The notes under the pieces are model-generated. The model had not been told where the DNA came from and made no database searches. It worked only from the letters and a program-made list of their open reading frames with translations. From Thioalkalivibrio sulfidiphilus HL-EbGr7 (GTDB lineage Bacteria; Pseudomonadota; Gammaproteobacteria; Ectothiorhodospirales; Ectothiorhodospiraceae): a stretch of DNA of 64,000 nt. A program made the position numbers and the translations under genes. The stretch is from the NCBI RefSeq assembly GCF_000021985.1, contig NC_011901.1, positions 3,400,555 through 3,464,554 on the forward strand, written 5' to 3'. Each line of letters starts with the position of its first letter. Positions within the stretch are counted from its first letter, which is position 1. Positions 19,504 to 28,643 of this stretch are shown piece after piece.

Positions 19504-19881
19504 TTACCAGCTCTTGGTAATGGTGGCAGGGGCTGCTGCCGTTTCAGCGGCCGACACAGTAATGGTGTAGGTTGTCGAGCCAATGGTGCGGCTGATGGCA
19601 GCACCTGAGGCCGTCCAACCGTCCGGGGCAGGCGCCATCGCGCCCAACAACTCGGTACCGTTGGTGATCGGTGCCGCAGGGCTGATGGCGCCAGAAATAT
19701 TCCCTGCGAAGTTGATAGCCGTGGCTGCCTGCGCGGCACCAAAGACACCGTCAGCAGAAGCGACTTCCGCCTGGCCCTGCAGATCGATATACCGCGGCAA
19801 CGCGATGACCGCGAGCGCACCCAGAATCACGATCACCATGATCAGTTCGATCAGGGTGAAACCACTTTGTCTTGCCTGCAT
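19504..19881 (-). CDS. mshA: Major MSHA-type pilin
   Basis: A 125-residue prepilin: leader MQARQSG, then FTLIELIMVIVILGALAVIA with Glu5, then 'LPRYIDLQGQAEVASADGV', typical of MshA/MshB. The mature chain would be 118 residues, forming the pilus fibre. The start at 19881 is set by the strong AGAGGAG site just upstream. No cysteine is present, so the usual C-terminal disulfide loop of Gram-negative type IV pilins is missing. Only one such gene lies between mshF and mshC, so mshB and mshA are not separate here. Confidence 0.92.
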   Translation of the reverse strand: MQARQSGFTLIELIMVIVILGALAVIALPRYIDLQGQAEVASADGVFGAAQAATAINFAGNISGAISPAAPITNGTELLGAMAPAPDGWTASGAAISRTIGSTTYTITVSAAETAAAPATITKSW

Positions 19882-20050
19882 GGTGTTACTCCTCTTTTCG
19901 AGTTTGACGTTAGTAATCAACCTTCGAGGTGTGTTCCGGAAATCCCCAGCCCCATCACCTCTCCGGGTACTGCACGGGTGGTCATGGACCACCGAATCTT
20001 TCTGCCCAATGTAGGCCCGATATAGCGCACGCGGTATCGGGCGGCCTGTG

Positions 20051-20075
20051 CCGGACACCGCTGCGCTTTGTCCGG
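20051..20075. repeat. REP-like palindrome before mshA
   Basis: CCGGACACCGCTGCGCTTTG followed by TCCGG forms a stem of CCGGACA with TGTCCGG-like arms, two bases from the mshF stop. It could end or stabilise the upstream message before the mshA leader region. Nothing else is recognised in 19882–20076. Confidence 0.55.
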
Positions 20076-20076
20076 C

Positions 20077-20571
20077 CTACTTCCAAATAAACAGCTCTGC
20101 CGCTACCAACCGCACCCCTTGGGGGGATCCATCCCTGGGATGTTCGACCACCTCGACCCGGAACCGCGCTCTCGGCACCCCTTCTACGCCCGATTCGAAT
20201 CGCCCCGTATGGGCGACCCGGTATACCAGCAACCCCTGCTGCGCGTCGTAATACCAGCGACCCTCCGGCACGGCCCCGGCCTCTGCGGGACCCAGCGTGC
20301 CCAGGTAGGTGCCGGGTACCTGGGCCAGCCAGTCCATGGGGTTGGTCCCGGCCATCTCCGGCACTGTGCCCAGCCGGCCGTTCACCACCCGTTCTGCGAA
20401 CTCCATGGCCAGAGCGCTGTTGAGCGCCGCCACGGTGCGTTGCATGTTGACCCGCTCCACGTCCGCCTCGAGGCGCAGGATCTTGGTCATGGCGAGCCAC
20501 ATCAGCAGCCCGACGACGACCACTACCAGGGCGAACTCCAGCAGCGTCAGACCACGCTGGTGCCGCCTCAT
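20077..20571 (-). CDS. mshF: MSHA pseudopilin-like protein MshF
   Basis: A 164-residue prepilin-like protein: leader MRRHQRG, then LTLLEFALVVVVVGLLMWLA, with Leu in place of the usual Phe at +1 and Glu5 retained. The head carries 'RWYYDAQQGLLVYRV', seen in MshF proteins. ATGA overlap with mshG sets the start at 20571. It is probably a minor structural or priming subunit of the pilus. Confidence 0.85.
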   Translation of the reverse strand: MRRHQRGLTLLEFALVVVVVGLLMWLAMTKILRLEADVERVNMQRTVAALNSALAMEFAERVVNGRLGTVPEMAGTNPMDWLAQVPGTYLGTLGPAEAGAVPEGRWYYDAQQGLLVYRVAHTGRFESGVEGVPRARFRVEVVEHPRDGSPQGVRLVAAELFIWK

Positions 20572-21788
20572 CGACCTGCGATCTGGGTCAGGTCCCACAT
20601 GGGCAGGAAGACCCCCAATGCCAAGATAAAGACGATCACGCCCACTGCCACGACCAGTACCGGCTGGATGGTCTCGCCCAGCCGACGAACGTCATAGTCC
20701 ACCTCGGTTTCGTAGAACTCGGCCACCTCGTCGAGCATCTCGTCCACCTGGCCGGTCTCCTCGCCCACGGCGATCATCTGCATCACCAGGGGCGTGAACA
20801 CGCGTGATGCAGCGGCGGTGCGGGCGATGGTTTCGCCACGCTCGATGCCTTCGCGCATGCCCCGGACCTTGCCGGCGATGTAGGCGTTGTCGGCCGTTCG
20901 AGAGACCACGTTCAGGGCCTGCAACAAGGGCACGCCGGAACGGGACGCCATGGCGAAGGCCCGGGCGAAACGAGCCAGCGAGGCGCGCAGCACGATGTCA
21001 CCCACCACCGGGAAACGCAGCTTCTGGCGGTCCCACCACAGTCGTCCGTCGTCGCGCCGGGTCCATTGGCGGAATCCGAACCAGGCTGCGGCAACACCAC
21101 CCAGAATCAGCCACCACCAGGCGGACACGAAATTGGACACGGTGATGATCGCGCGGGTGGCCAGGGGCAGGTCCAGGTCGAAGCGTTCGAACACCTGGGC
21201 GAATACCGGGATCACGTAGGCCATGAGGATGAAGATGGCGACGCTGATGGCGATCACCACGAAGGTGGGATAACGCAATGCGGTGCGGATCTGGTTCACC
21301 GTCTGGCGCTCGCGCTCCATGTAGTTGAACACCCGCAGCAGGGCATCATCCAGCCGACCCGAGGCCTCGCCCACCTGCACCATGCTCACGAACAGGGGAC
21401 TGAAGATGTCCGGGTGGCGCGCCATGGCGCCGGCGAGATCACGCCCGGATTCCAGGTCGTCCACCACCTCGCGCAGGGCCTTGGACATGCGCTCGTTCTT
21501 GCTGGCATCGGCCAGCTGGTTCAGACCCCGGATGATCGGCACGCCGGCCTTGGTGAGGGCGTAGAGCTGGCGCGCTAGCAGGGTGATCTCGCTGCTGGAT
21601 GGACGCCTCGGCGGCAGGCGGATAGGCATGTTCAGCGAGGCGCCGCCGGCGCGCAGTGGCTGGATGTCCACGGGGATGAACCCGTCGCTGCTCAGCTGGT
21701 CGGCAACGGCCATCAGGGTCGGCGCCTCCATCTGGCCGTCAATGGGCTGGCCCTGGGCATTGCGGGCGCGGTAGCTGAAACGGGGCAT
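20568..21788 (-). CDS. mshG: MSHA inner-membrane platform protein MshG (GspF/PilC family)
   Basis: Polytopic inner-membrane platform on which the pilus ATPase acts. The 406-residue protein has two T2SSF domains (about residues 70–190 and 270–395) with membrane helices near 170–190, 220–245 and 370–395. It begins with 'MPRFSYRARNAQGQPIDGQ'. Family signatures include 'QLYALTKAGVPIIRGL' and 'AVGEETGQVDEMLDEVAEFYE'. A 63-base gap separates it from mshE upstream. Confidence 0.95.
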   Translation of the reverse strand: MPRFSYRARNAQGQPIDGQMEAPTLMAVADQLSSDGFIPVDIQPLRAGGASLNMPIRLPPRRPSSSEITLLARQLYALTKAGVPIIRGLNQLADASKNERMSKALREVVDDLESGRDLAGAMARHPDIFSPLFVSMVQVGEASGRLDDALLRVFNYMERERQTVNQIRTALRYPTFVVIAISVAIFILMAYVIPVFAQVFERFDLDLPLATRAIITVSNFVSAWWWLILGGVAAAWFGFRQWTRRDDGRLWWDRQKLRFPVVGDIVLRASLARFARAFAMASRSGVPLLQALNVVSRTADNAYIAGKVRGMREGIERGETIARTAAASRVFTPLVMQMIAVGEETGQVDEMLDEVAEFYETEVDYDVRRLGETIQPVLVVAVGVIVFILALGVFLPMWDLTQIAGR

Positions 21789-21851
21789 GTCAGTCCGGCC
21801 TCCAGGTCACGGCGTCCCGCACGGGGTCGATCGACTGGCGCGGTCCGGACA

Positions 21852-23576
21852 TCAGTGCACCTCCACCTCGGCGGCGAGCCGCTGGGCCTCGTCCACGCTG
21901 GTGCGGCCTTCCAGGGCGTAGTCCAGAGCCACGCGCATGAGCGGCCGATACAGGGGATTGGCACGGGCGGCCCTGGCGAACTCGTCCATGCGGGAACGAC
22001 GCAACGCGGTGAGCATGGCCTCGTCCGGTTCCAGGTATTCATGCACGCCGATGCGGCCCCGATAGCCGGTGTTGTTGCAATGGGTGCAGCCGCGCCCGTG
22101 GCGCAGGCGCGAGAAGTCGGCGCCATCGCCCAGCACCGTGCGCATCCAGCTCGCCTGGTGCGCGTCGGGTACGTGGGCCTCGGCGCAGAACTCGCACACC
22201 CGCCGCACCAGACGCTGTGCGATGATGGCGCGCAGCGAGGAGGCCAGCAGGAAACCCTGGGCGCCCATGTCGAGCAGTCGGTCGGCGGTGCTGATCGCGT
22301 CATTGGTGTGCAGCGTGGAGAGCACCAGGTGGCCGGTCATGGCGGCGCGCAGGCCGATCTCGGCGGTCTCCTGGTCACGCATCTCGCCCACCAGGATCAC
22401 GTCCGGGTCCTGTCGCAGGGCGGCGCGCAGCACCGTGGCGAATTCCAGCCCGATGCGCGGGTTCACCTGTACCTGGTTGATGCGCGGCAGCCGGTACTCC
22501 ACCGGGTCTTCCACGGTGATGATCTTGCGGTCAGGCACGTTGAGTTCCTGCAGCGCGGCGTACAGGGTCGTGGTCTTGCCGCTGCCGGTGGGGCCGGTGA
22601 CCAGCACCATGCCGCTGGGGTGGCGCAGGATGCGGCGCAGGTGCGCCAGGATGTCCGGCGGCATGCCCAGGTGCAGCAGGTCCAGGATGCCCGTGGACTG
22701 GTCCAGCAGTCGCATCACCACCGACTCGCCATGCTGGATGGGCATGGTGGAGAGTCGCACGTCGATGCTCTTGTTCTTGACCTTGATGTTGAAGCGCCCG
22801 TCCTGGGGCAGTCGCTTCTCGGAGATGTTCAGGCCCGCCATGAGCTTGAGGCGCAGCACCACCGCGTTGGCGATGCGCTTCTCCTTCATCACCTGTTCCT
22901 GCAGCACGCCGTCGATACGCTGACGAATGCGAAGGGCGTTCTCGTCGGGCTCGATATGGATGTCCGAGGCGCTCACCTGGACGGCGTCCTCGAACAGACT
23001 GCGCAGCAACTTGACCACCGGGGCGTCGGTCACCTCGTCGGAGGCAGCGAGCTGGGCCACGTCGAAGTCACTCTCCGCCAGCTCCTGACCCAGTTCCTCG
23101 GCCAGATCGCTGATCTCCTCCGTGCGCCGGTAGACGGTGTCGAAGGTGCGCAACAGGTCCGCCTCGCGCACCACCGCCGCCAGCACGGGCTTGCCGACCA
23201 GCCGCGTGATCTCGTCCTGGGCGAAGATGTCCGTGGGATCGGCCATGCCCACCAGGTAGCCGTCATCCTGCTCCGCCAGCATGATGCAGCGGAAACGCCG
23301 TGCGGCGGTCTCCGGCAGGCGATGCAGCAGCTCGCTGTTGAAGCGATAGTGGCGCAAGTCCACCAGTGGAATGTTGAGCTGGCGGGACAGGAAGTTGAGC
23401 AGCGCGTCCTCGGAGATTACGCCCATCTCGATGAGCGTGCGTCCCAGCTTGTTGCCGGTGCGCTTCTGGACGGACAGGGCCTCCTCCAGCTGCTTGCCGG
23501 AGATGATGCCGTTCTCCACCAGCAGGTCACCCAGCCGGATCTTGCGTCGACCCTCGGACGTTGCGGGCATGTTCAT
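21852..23576 (-). CDS. mshE: MSHA pilus extension ATPase MshE with c-di-GMP-binding N-domain
   Basis: Cytoplasmic hexameric GspE/PilB-type ATPase that powers pilin polymerisation. The N-terminal MshEN domain carries two 24-residue motifs in tandem, RLGDLLVENGIIS…Q and KLGRTLIEMGVIS…Q, the [R/K]LGxxL…Q pattern known to bind c-di-GMP in Vibrio MshE. The Walker A GPTGSGKTT, Asp box and HLVLSTLHTND follow, then a four-Cys zinc site (RRVCEFC…CTHCN). The ATG at 23576 is preceded by GGAG; a GTG at 23591 and an ATG at 23570 are alternatives. Confidence 0.95.
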   Translation of the reverse strand: MNMPATSEGRRKIRLGDLLVENGIISGKQLEEALSVQKRTGNKLGRTLIEMGVISEDALLNFLSRQLNIPLVDLRHYRFNSELLHRLPETAARRFRCIMLAEQDDGYLVGMADPTDIFAQDEITRLVGKPVLAAVVREADLLRTFDTVYRRTEEISDLAEELGQELAESDFDVAQLAASDEVTDAPVVKLLRSLFEDAVQVSASDIHIEPDENALRIRQRIDGVLQEQVMKEKRIANAVVLRLKLMAGLNISEKRLPQDGRFNIKVKNKSIDVRLSTMPIQHGESVVMRLLDQSTGILDLLHLGMPPDILAHLRRILRHPSGMVLVTGPTGSGKTTTLYAALQELNVPDRKIITVEDPVEYRLPRINQVQVNPRIGLEFATVLRAALRQDPDVILVGEMRDQETAEIGLRAAMTGHLVLSTLHTNDAISTADRLLDMGAQGFLLASSLRAIIAQRLVRRVCEFCAEAHVPDAHQASWMRTVLGDGADFSRLRHGRGCTHCNNTGYRGRIGVHEYLEPDEAMLTALRRSRMDEFARAARANPLYRPLMRVALDYALEGRTSVDEAQRLAAEVEVH

Positions 23577-23601
23577 GCCGGAAGTCTCCACGCGGTCTGT
23601 T

Positions 23602-24987
23602 TCATGGCCGACCCTCCAGGGCCAGGATACGGCTCTGGGCGTAGTCCGTCAGACGCGGATCCACCCCCCCCAGCGCCAGGGCACGCCGGTAGGCCTGGGG
23701 TGCACCCGCCGCCGAACCGGCACTCTCCAGGGCAATGCCCAGACCCACCCACCAGCCGCCTACGTCGTTGCGCGCCGTCAGGGCCCGCCGATAGGCGGCC
23801 ACGGCCGCCTCGGCACGACCCTGTCGCTGGTACAGGGCCGCCAGCGCCGCCAGGGTCTCGGCATCCCCGACCCCCGCTTCGAGCAGCGCCACCGCGCCGT
23901 CCAGATCCTTGCGCCCCGCCATGAGGCGCGCCAGCAGGACCCGGGATTCGGACCGTGCCGGCGCCTCACGCAAGCCCGCTTCCAGCAGGGCCATGGCCTC
24001 CTGCTCCCGGCCGTCGCTGGCCAGCAACGTGGCCAGGGATTCCCGGGCCTCATGCAGATGGGGTGCCCGCTCCAGCACCCGGCGCAACTCGCGCTCACCG
24101 GTGGACAGATCCCCCCGGTGCACGGCCTCCATGGCCTGGGCGTAGTGATCCGCGTGGCTGCGCCGGGCCACGGGGTTGGCAGGCTGCGCCGCCACCTGCC
24201 TCGGGCGCTGCGACTCGGCCAGCGTTGACTCGGTGCGGCTCCCGGCCGGACCTGCCGCTGCCGCCCCTGCGCCCGTGTGTGCCTCCTCCATGGGTTTGGC
24301 GCTCCCGGCGTGGGCAACTCGCTCCGCCCTGGGCGGGGCCACGGCCGATTCCGGCGTACGGAACACCAGGGTCAATCGACGGTCGTCAGCATCGCGCTCC
24401 AGCGCTACCGTGGAACCGGGCCGGGCGCGGAACTGCAACACCGGCCCGTCTTCATGGCTGATGCCCAGCCCGCCCAGGGGACCCGTGGCCGGCGCCACCG
24501 GCAGGGCCGGCGCATCCCTCAGTTCGATGCCGGTGAGTGGCAGATAGGCATCATCACCCTTGCGTTGCAGTGCCACCGTCTCGGGTAATGCCGCGGAAAA
24601 GCGCAGGCTCACGCGCGTCTCGCCGGGCATCTGCTGGGAATCCACACCTACCCATCGGACGGGCGGCGTGACAGTGGCTCGTGTTTCCGGCGCCGGCGTC
24701 AGCATGGCCACCTGCACGGCAGCCTCAGACGCCTGCGCTTCCCGTTCTGGAATTGTCTCGACCAGCGCCAGAGGCTGCACGGGTACACCCTCCTCCCGGC
24801 CGGAGGCTGCCACCCAGGCCACGCCCGCGATGCCCATCAGGCCGGCCAGGGCCAGCACCCCGCCCCAGGGAATCCGTACAGGCCTGCCGGCGCGGGGAGT
24901 GGGGCGAATATCGCCAGGGAGTATCGCCGTCTCGCCCGCGGGCTGGCGACGGTCCAGATCACGGAGCATGTCGTTGATCAGGCTCAT
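23602..24987 (-). CDS. mshN: MSHA biogenesis protein MshN (TPR)
   Basis: A bitopic inner-membrane protein of 461 residues. A short cytoplasmic N-terminus starts MSLINDMLRDLDRRQ and a single membrane helix lies at about 41–60. A Pro/Ala-rich linker with an AMIN-like beta segment follows, then TPR repeats from about residue 285 to the end ('AMEAVHRGDLSTGERELRR', 'LYQRQGRAEAAVAAYRRAL'). It probably links the secretin to the inner-membrane platform. It overlaps mshM by four bases (ATGA). Confidence 0.9.
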   Translation of the reverse strand: MSLINDMLRDLDRRQPAGETAILPGDIRPTPRAGRPVRIPWGGVLALAGLMGIAGVAWVAASGREEGVPVQPLALVETIPEREAQASEAAVQVAMLTPAPETRATVTPPVRWVGVDSQQMPGETRVSLRFSAALPETVALQRKGDDAYLPLTGIELRDAPALPVAPATGPLGGLGISHEDGPVLQFRARPGSTVALERDADDRRLTLVFRTPESAVAPPRAERVAHAGSAKPMEEAHTGAGAAAAGPAGSRTESTLAESQRPRQVAAQPANPVARRSHADHYAQAMEAVHRGDLSTGERELRRVLERAPHLHEARESLATLLASDGREQEAMALLEAGLREAPARSESRVLLARLMAGRKDLDGAVALLEAGVGDAETLAALAALYQRQGRAEAAVAAYRRALTARNDVGGWWVGLGIALESAGSAAGAPQAYRRALALGGVDPRLTDYAQSRILALEGRP

Positions 24988-25886
24988 GGCAGCCAGGCCC
25001 CCAGGGCTGCGGCGGCGGCCCCGAGACCCACGGTGCCCAGGGCGGCAAGGGCCCAGCCCCGCAGGGATGCCGGTCTGCGGGCATCCTCCGTGTCCAGCGC
25101 GGCGCGACGCACATGTGCCGGGCTGATCTGCGCCGCGCCCTCGCCGTAGGCGGCGAGCAGTGCCTTGTGGGCAAGGATATTCACCAGGCGAGGGATGCCA
25201 CGGGAGGCCCGATGCAGGGTCGCCAGGGCCCTGCGGCCGAACAGGGATCGATCAGGCACACCCGCCACGGCCAGGCGGTGATGCACATACTGAGTCACGC
25301 CGGCACGGTCCAGGGGTTCGAGCCGGTGGCTGAAGCTGATGCGCTGGCGCAACTGGCGCAGCCGTGACCCGGCCAGGCGTTCATCCAGTTCAGGCTGCCC
25401 GAACAGCACCACCTGCAGCAGCTTGTGGCGCTCGGTTTCCAGGTTGGTGAGCAGGCGCAGGGCCTCCAGGCTCTCGTCGGGCAGGGCCTGCGCCTCGTCC
25501 AGCAGCACCACCACCCGCCGACCCGCTGCGGCCAGGTGCAGCAGATGTTCCTGGATGCGCTCCAGCACCCGGTGCTGTCCCAGGTTGCGGGGCAGGTCCA
25601 GACCCAACTCCCGGGCCAGGGCGGCGCGCAGTCCGTTGCCGGTCAGACAGGGGTTGGGCAGATAGGCGGTCTCGTGGCTCGTCTCCAGGGCCTCCATCAG
25701 CATGCGGCACAGGAGGGTCTTGCCCGTGCCCACTTCGCCGGTGACCTTGACGAAACCCTCCCCGGCGCGCAGTGCCAGCAGGAGTACGTTGAGCGCCTCC
25801 CGATGGGCCCGGTAATCGAAATAGAAGGCCGTGTCCGGCGTGAGCCGGAAGGGTTCATCCCGAAGACCGAAGTGACTGGCGTACAT
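24984..25886 (-). CDS. mshM: MSHA biogenesis AAA ATPase MshM (ExeA-like)
   Basis: A 300-residue protein starting 'MYASHFGLRDEPFRLTPD', the ExeA/GspA family opening. It has Walker A GEVGTGKT, Walker B VVLLDEAQALPDE and a C-terminal hydrophobic stretch ('WALAALGTVGLGAAAAALGAWL') that anchors it in the inner membrane. ExeA proteins help secretins insert or assemble through peptidoglycan. It follows mshL by eight bases. Confidence 0.92.
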   Translation of the reverse strand: MYASHFGLRDEPFRLTPDTAFYFDYRAHREALNVLLLALRAGEGFVKVTGEVGTGKTLLCRMLMEALETSHETAYLPNPCLTGNGLRAALARELGLDLPRNLGQHRVLERIQEHLLHLAAAGRRVVVLLDEAQALPDESLEALRLLTNLETERHKLLQVVLFGQPELDERLAGSRLRQLRQRISFSHRLEPLDRAGVTQYVHHRLAVAGVPDRSLFGRRALATLHRASRGIPRLVNILAHKALLAAYGEGAAQISPAHVRRAALDTEDARRPASLRGWALAALGTVGLGAAAAALGAWLP

Positions 25887-25894
25887 GGCCGGTC

Positions 25895-27560
25895 TTACTC
25901 CATCCTCATCAGTTCACGCATGCGTTCCGAGCCCCGGGCCTGGTCCCAGGCGCTGTCCCGGTCCACGACCACGGGGCGCAACAGGATCACCAGCTCGGTC
26001 TTGCGTGTGCTGCGCTGGGTGTGACGGAACAGGTTACCCACCACCGGGATCCGGCCCAGCACCGGCGTGTTCGCCTGGCGGTCACGGGAGGTCTCGGTCA
26101 TGAGGCCGCCGATCACCACGATCTGGCCGCTGCGGGCGCGCACGATGCTGTCGGACTCGCGCACCGTGGACAGGCCAGGGGCACCGACTGGGTGTCGCCC
26201 CCCAGGCTCAGGTTCTTGGACTGCTCGGTCACCTCGCTCACCGTGGGGTGGATGTGCAGGATCACGTCACCCTCGCGGCTGATCTGCGGGGTCACATCCA
26301 GGGCGATACCGGAGAAGAACGGCGTCAGGGTGACGTTGGGCGAGGTGGTGGAGGCCGTGCCCACCACGGTGGTGGAGGAGATGTCGGTGACGAAGAACTC
26401 GTCCGCGCCCACCTTGATCACTGCCTTCTGGTTGTTCACCGTGGACACCCGCGGGCTCGAGAGCACCTGCACCTCGCCCTGGGTCTCCAGCAGCTCTATG
26501 AACGCGGTGAAGTCACCCACCCGGGCGGCCACGGAGAATACCCCGCCAAAGGCGGAGGTCAGTGCGTTGTTCACCGGGTCCAGGTTGTTGGGATCCAGGT
26601 TGCCGGTCTGGCCGGCAATATCGGAGCGCCCGGTCTCGCCGAAGATGGTGCCGCCGCCGGTCTGGCCGAACAGCAGTTCACTGTCGCTGCGCGGGCGGCC
26701 CAGTGCAGCCCAGTTGATGCCCGCCTGGAATCCGTCGGAGAGCACCACCTCGACGATCTTGGCCTCCAGGATCACCTGCCGGTTCATGTTGCCCTCCACG
26801 TCCGCGAGATAGGCCTCCACCTCGCGCAGCTCCGAGGGCAGGCCGCGCACCACCACCAGGTTGGACTGGGGCGTGACCACTACACTGCGGCCCTCGCCGT
26901 CGCCCACGATGGAGCGCAGGGCGAAGTCGAGCTCGTTCCAGAAATCCGAAGCGGTCTCGGTGCGCACCCGGGTACCAAAGGCCTCGGCGCTGCCGCGCCC
27001 GCCGCCTACCAGGCCGTCCTGCAGGCCGTCCCTGTCGCGGCGGGTCTCGCCGGAGCTGACACGGGTCTGGGACTCGCCGTCGCGACGCAGGTTGAGATAG
27101 TTCACGTGGAAGATGCGCGCCTGCAGTCGGGCGGGCATCACCAGGTAGCCGGTGCGGTGGCGTTCGTATTCATAGCCGTAGACCTGGCGCACCACGTCCA
27201 TCACCTCGGGGATGGTGACACCTGACAGGGTCAGGCTGATCTGCCCCTCCACCGAGGGATCACCACCATGTTGTAGGGGCTGTCCTTGACCAGGCCCATG
27301 AAGAACGCGCGGGCCTCCACGTCGTTGACGTCGATGTCGAACCGGGGCTCCGCCAGGGCCCGGGGCTCGGGCAGGGCGAGCGGTGGCAGCAGGGCCTCGG
27401 TCACCTCCGGCGGTGGTGTCACCGGAGCCGGCGCGGGCGGGGGTGCCTCAGCCCGGGTCTCCGGAGCCGGCGACTGGGCGGGGTTGCTGGCGCACCCGCC
27501 GAGCCCGAGACCGCCGAGCAGCAGGACCAGCAGGAAGAGGGTGTTCGGCCTGGTGATCAT
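25895..27560 (-). pseudogene. mshL: MSHA secretin MshL, interrupted by two frameshifts
   Basis: Three overlapping frames together spell one secretin of about 555 residues: a lipoprotein N-terminus (MITRPNTLFLLVLLLGGLGLGGC, to about 27258), a middle section to about 26175, and a C-terminal section with 'SDSIVRARSGQIVVIGGLM' to the stop at 25895. Homology runs straight across both breaks. Inserting one C after 'GTGATCCC' (near 27257) and one C in 'CTGGCC' (near 26177) would restore the frame. Both breaks are losses of one base from C runs. The protein forms the outer-membrane pilus channel. Either the gene is dead, so no surface pilus is made, or these are sequencing errors. Confidence 0.88.
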
Positions 27561-27988
27561 TGACTTGCCTCTGTGGATGTCGTTTCCAGGTACTCGTATT
27601 CGCGGGCCTGGGCAGGCCGGGTGACCTTGGGCACAGCCAGGGCCAGGCTGAACTCGCCCCGTGCGTCGCGCAGGCGCACCCGGGCCTGTTCGATGCCCAA
27701 TACCCGCGCGCCGCCGATCTGATCCCCCTCCACCACCACGCGCCCGTTGATCACCGCGCTGCGGCGTTCCTCGGAGACCCGGGTGGACTGCAGGATGTAA
27801 TTGCGCGCCGGCGGCTGTGGCGCCGCACGCACCGGCTCCACCGCCGCCGGCGGCCGCGTCGGATCCCGCACCGTCTCAGCCCAGGCAACGGCAGAGGAGA
27901 GCATCAGACACGCGGCACACAGGCCAAGGGCGATCACAACCACCCTCTTGCCTCTTGTCTCTTCTCTCTTGTCTCTCCCGCTACACAC
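27557..27988 (-). CDS. mshK: MSHA biogenesis protein MshK
   Basis: A 143-residue exported protein resembling PilP/GspC-type linkers: hydrophobic N-terminus (VVVIALGLCAACLMLSSAVA), then 'RDPTRPP' and a beta-rich end with 'AVINGRVVVEGDQIGGARVL'. It should sit between the inner-membrane proteins and the secretin. The GTG at 27988 overlaps the mshJ stop; a GTG at 27943 is an alternative. The codons between these two starts come from repeat E, as in mshD and mshO. ATGA overlap with mshL. Confidence 0.85.
   Translation of the reverse strand: MCSGRDKREETRGKRVVVIALGLCAACLMLSSAVAWAETVRDPTRPPAAVEPVRAAPQPPARNYILQSTRVSEERRSAVINGRVVVEGDQIGGARVLGIEQARVRLRDARGEFSLALAVPKVTRPAQAREYEYLETTSTEASQ
27940..27978. 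repeat. Low-complexity repeat E, copy 7, at the mshK start
   Basis: 'CTCTTGCCTCTTGTCTCTTC' and then 'TCTCTTGTCTCTCC' lie over the first codons of mshK, just after the mshJ stop. Confidence 0.7.
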
Positions 27989-28643
27989 CGATCCAGCCCT
28001 CCTCCAGACTCAGGGTGAACACCCGGATGCGGAACCGTCCCGGGGCTGCCTCTTCGCTGTCGATGCGCAGGGATTCCCAGAACAAGCCCCAGGGCAGTTC
28101 CTCCACGGTGCGCAGGTAGGCCAGCAGGGCCAGGTAATCCCCTTGCAGCTCCATAACCAGGCCATGGCGGTAGACCGGCGGCAGTCCCTCGCCCACGGCC
28201 AGGGACTCCACCCGCGTGGCGGGCTCGCTGCGCATGCCCAGCAGGCTCAGGCCCTCGCTGCCGCGGATCAGGTCTTCCAGCAGCCCCGGCATGCGCCGGG
28301 GAGAGACGAAGGCCAGGGTGCGGGCGAGCAGGGCCTCATCCAGCGCCGTCACCTCGCCGCGCAGGACCTCCAGCTGTGCGCGCAGCCGGGCATTGGGGTC
28401 TTCCGCCGCCTGGGCATTCAGGGCCTCCAGACGGCTCATCAGCGCCTGTTGCTGGGTGGACAGACCCTCCAGTCGCTGGGTCTGCGCGGCGGTCGATCGC
28501 TGGATCGGACCGAGCCACAGGGCATCCGCCACCAGCACGGTGACCACCACCGCCACGCCCAGGAGCAACAGCCGCTCGCGCAGGGCCAGGCCGTTGATGC
28601 GTGCGACCAGCTGGGCGACCAGGCCCTGGGTCTTGTTGCTCAT
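27981..28643 (-). CDS. mshJ: MSHA biogenesis protein MshJ (PilO-like)
   Basis: A bitopic inner-membrane protein of 220 residues: membrane helix at about 22–42 (RLLLLGVAVVVTVLVADAL), a coiled-coil stretch at about 50–100 rich in Leu, Glu and Gln, then a small alpha/beta periplasmic domain. It pairs with the PilN-like protein encoded upstream in the alignment complex. It overlaps that gene by four bases. Confidence 0.9.
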   Translation of the reverse strand: MSNKTQGLVAQLVARINGLALRERLLLLGVAVVVTVLVADALWLGPIQRSTAAQTQRLEGLSTQQQALMSRLEALNAQAAEDPNARLRAQLEVLRGEVTALDEALLARTLAFVSPRRMPGLLEDLIRGSEGLSLLGMRSEPATRVESLAVGEGLPPVYRHGLVMELQGDYLALLAYLRTVEELPWGLFWESLRIDSEEAAPGRFRIRVFTLSLEEGWIGV

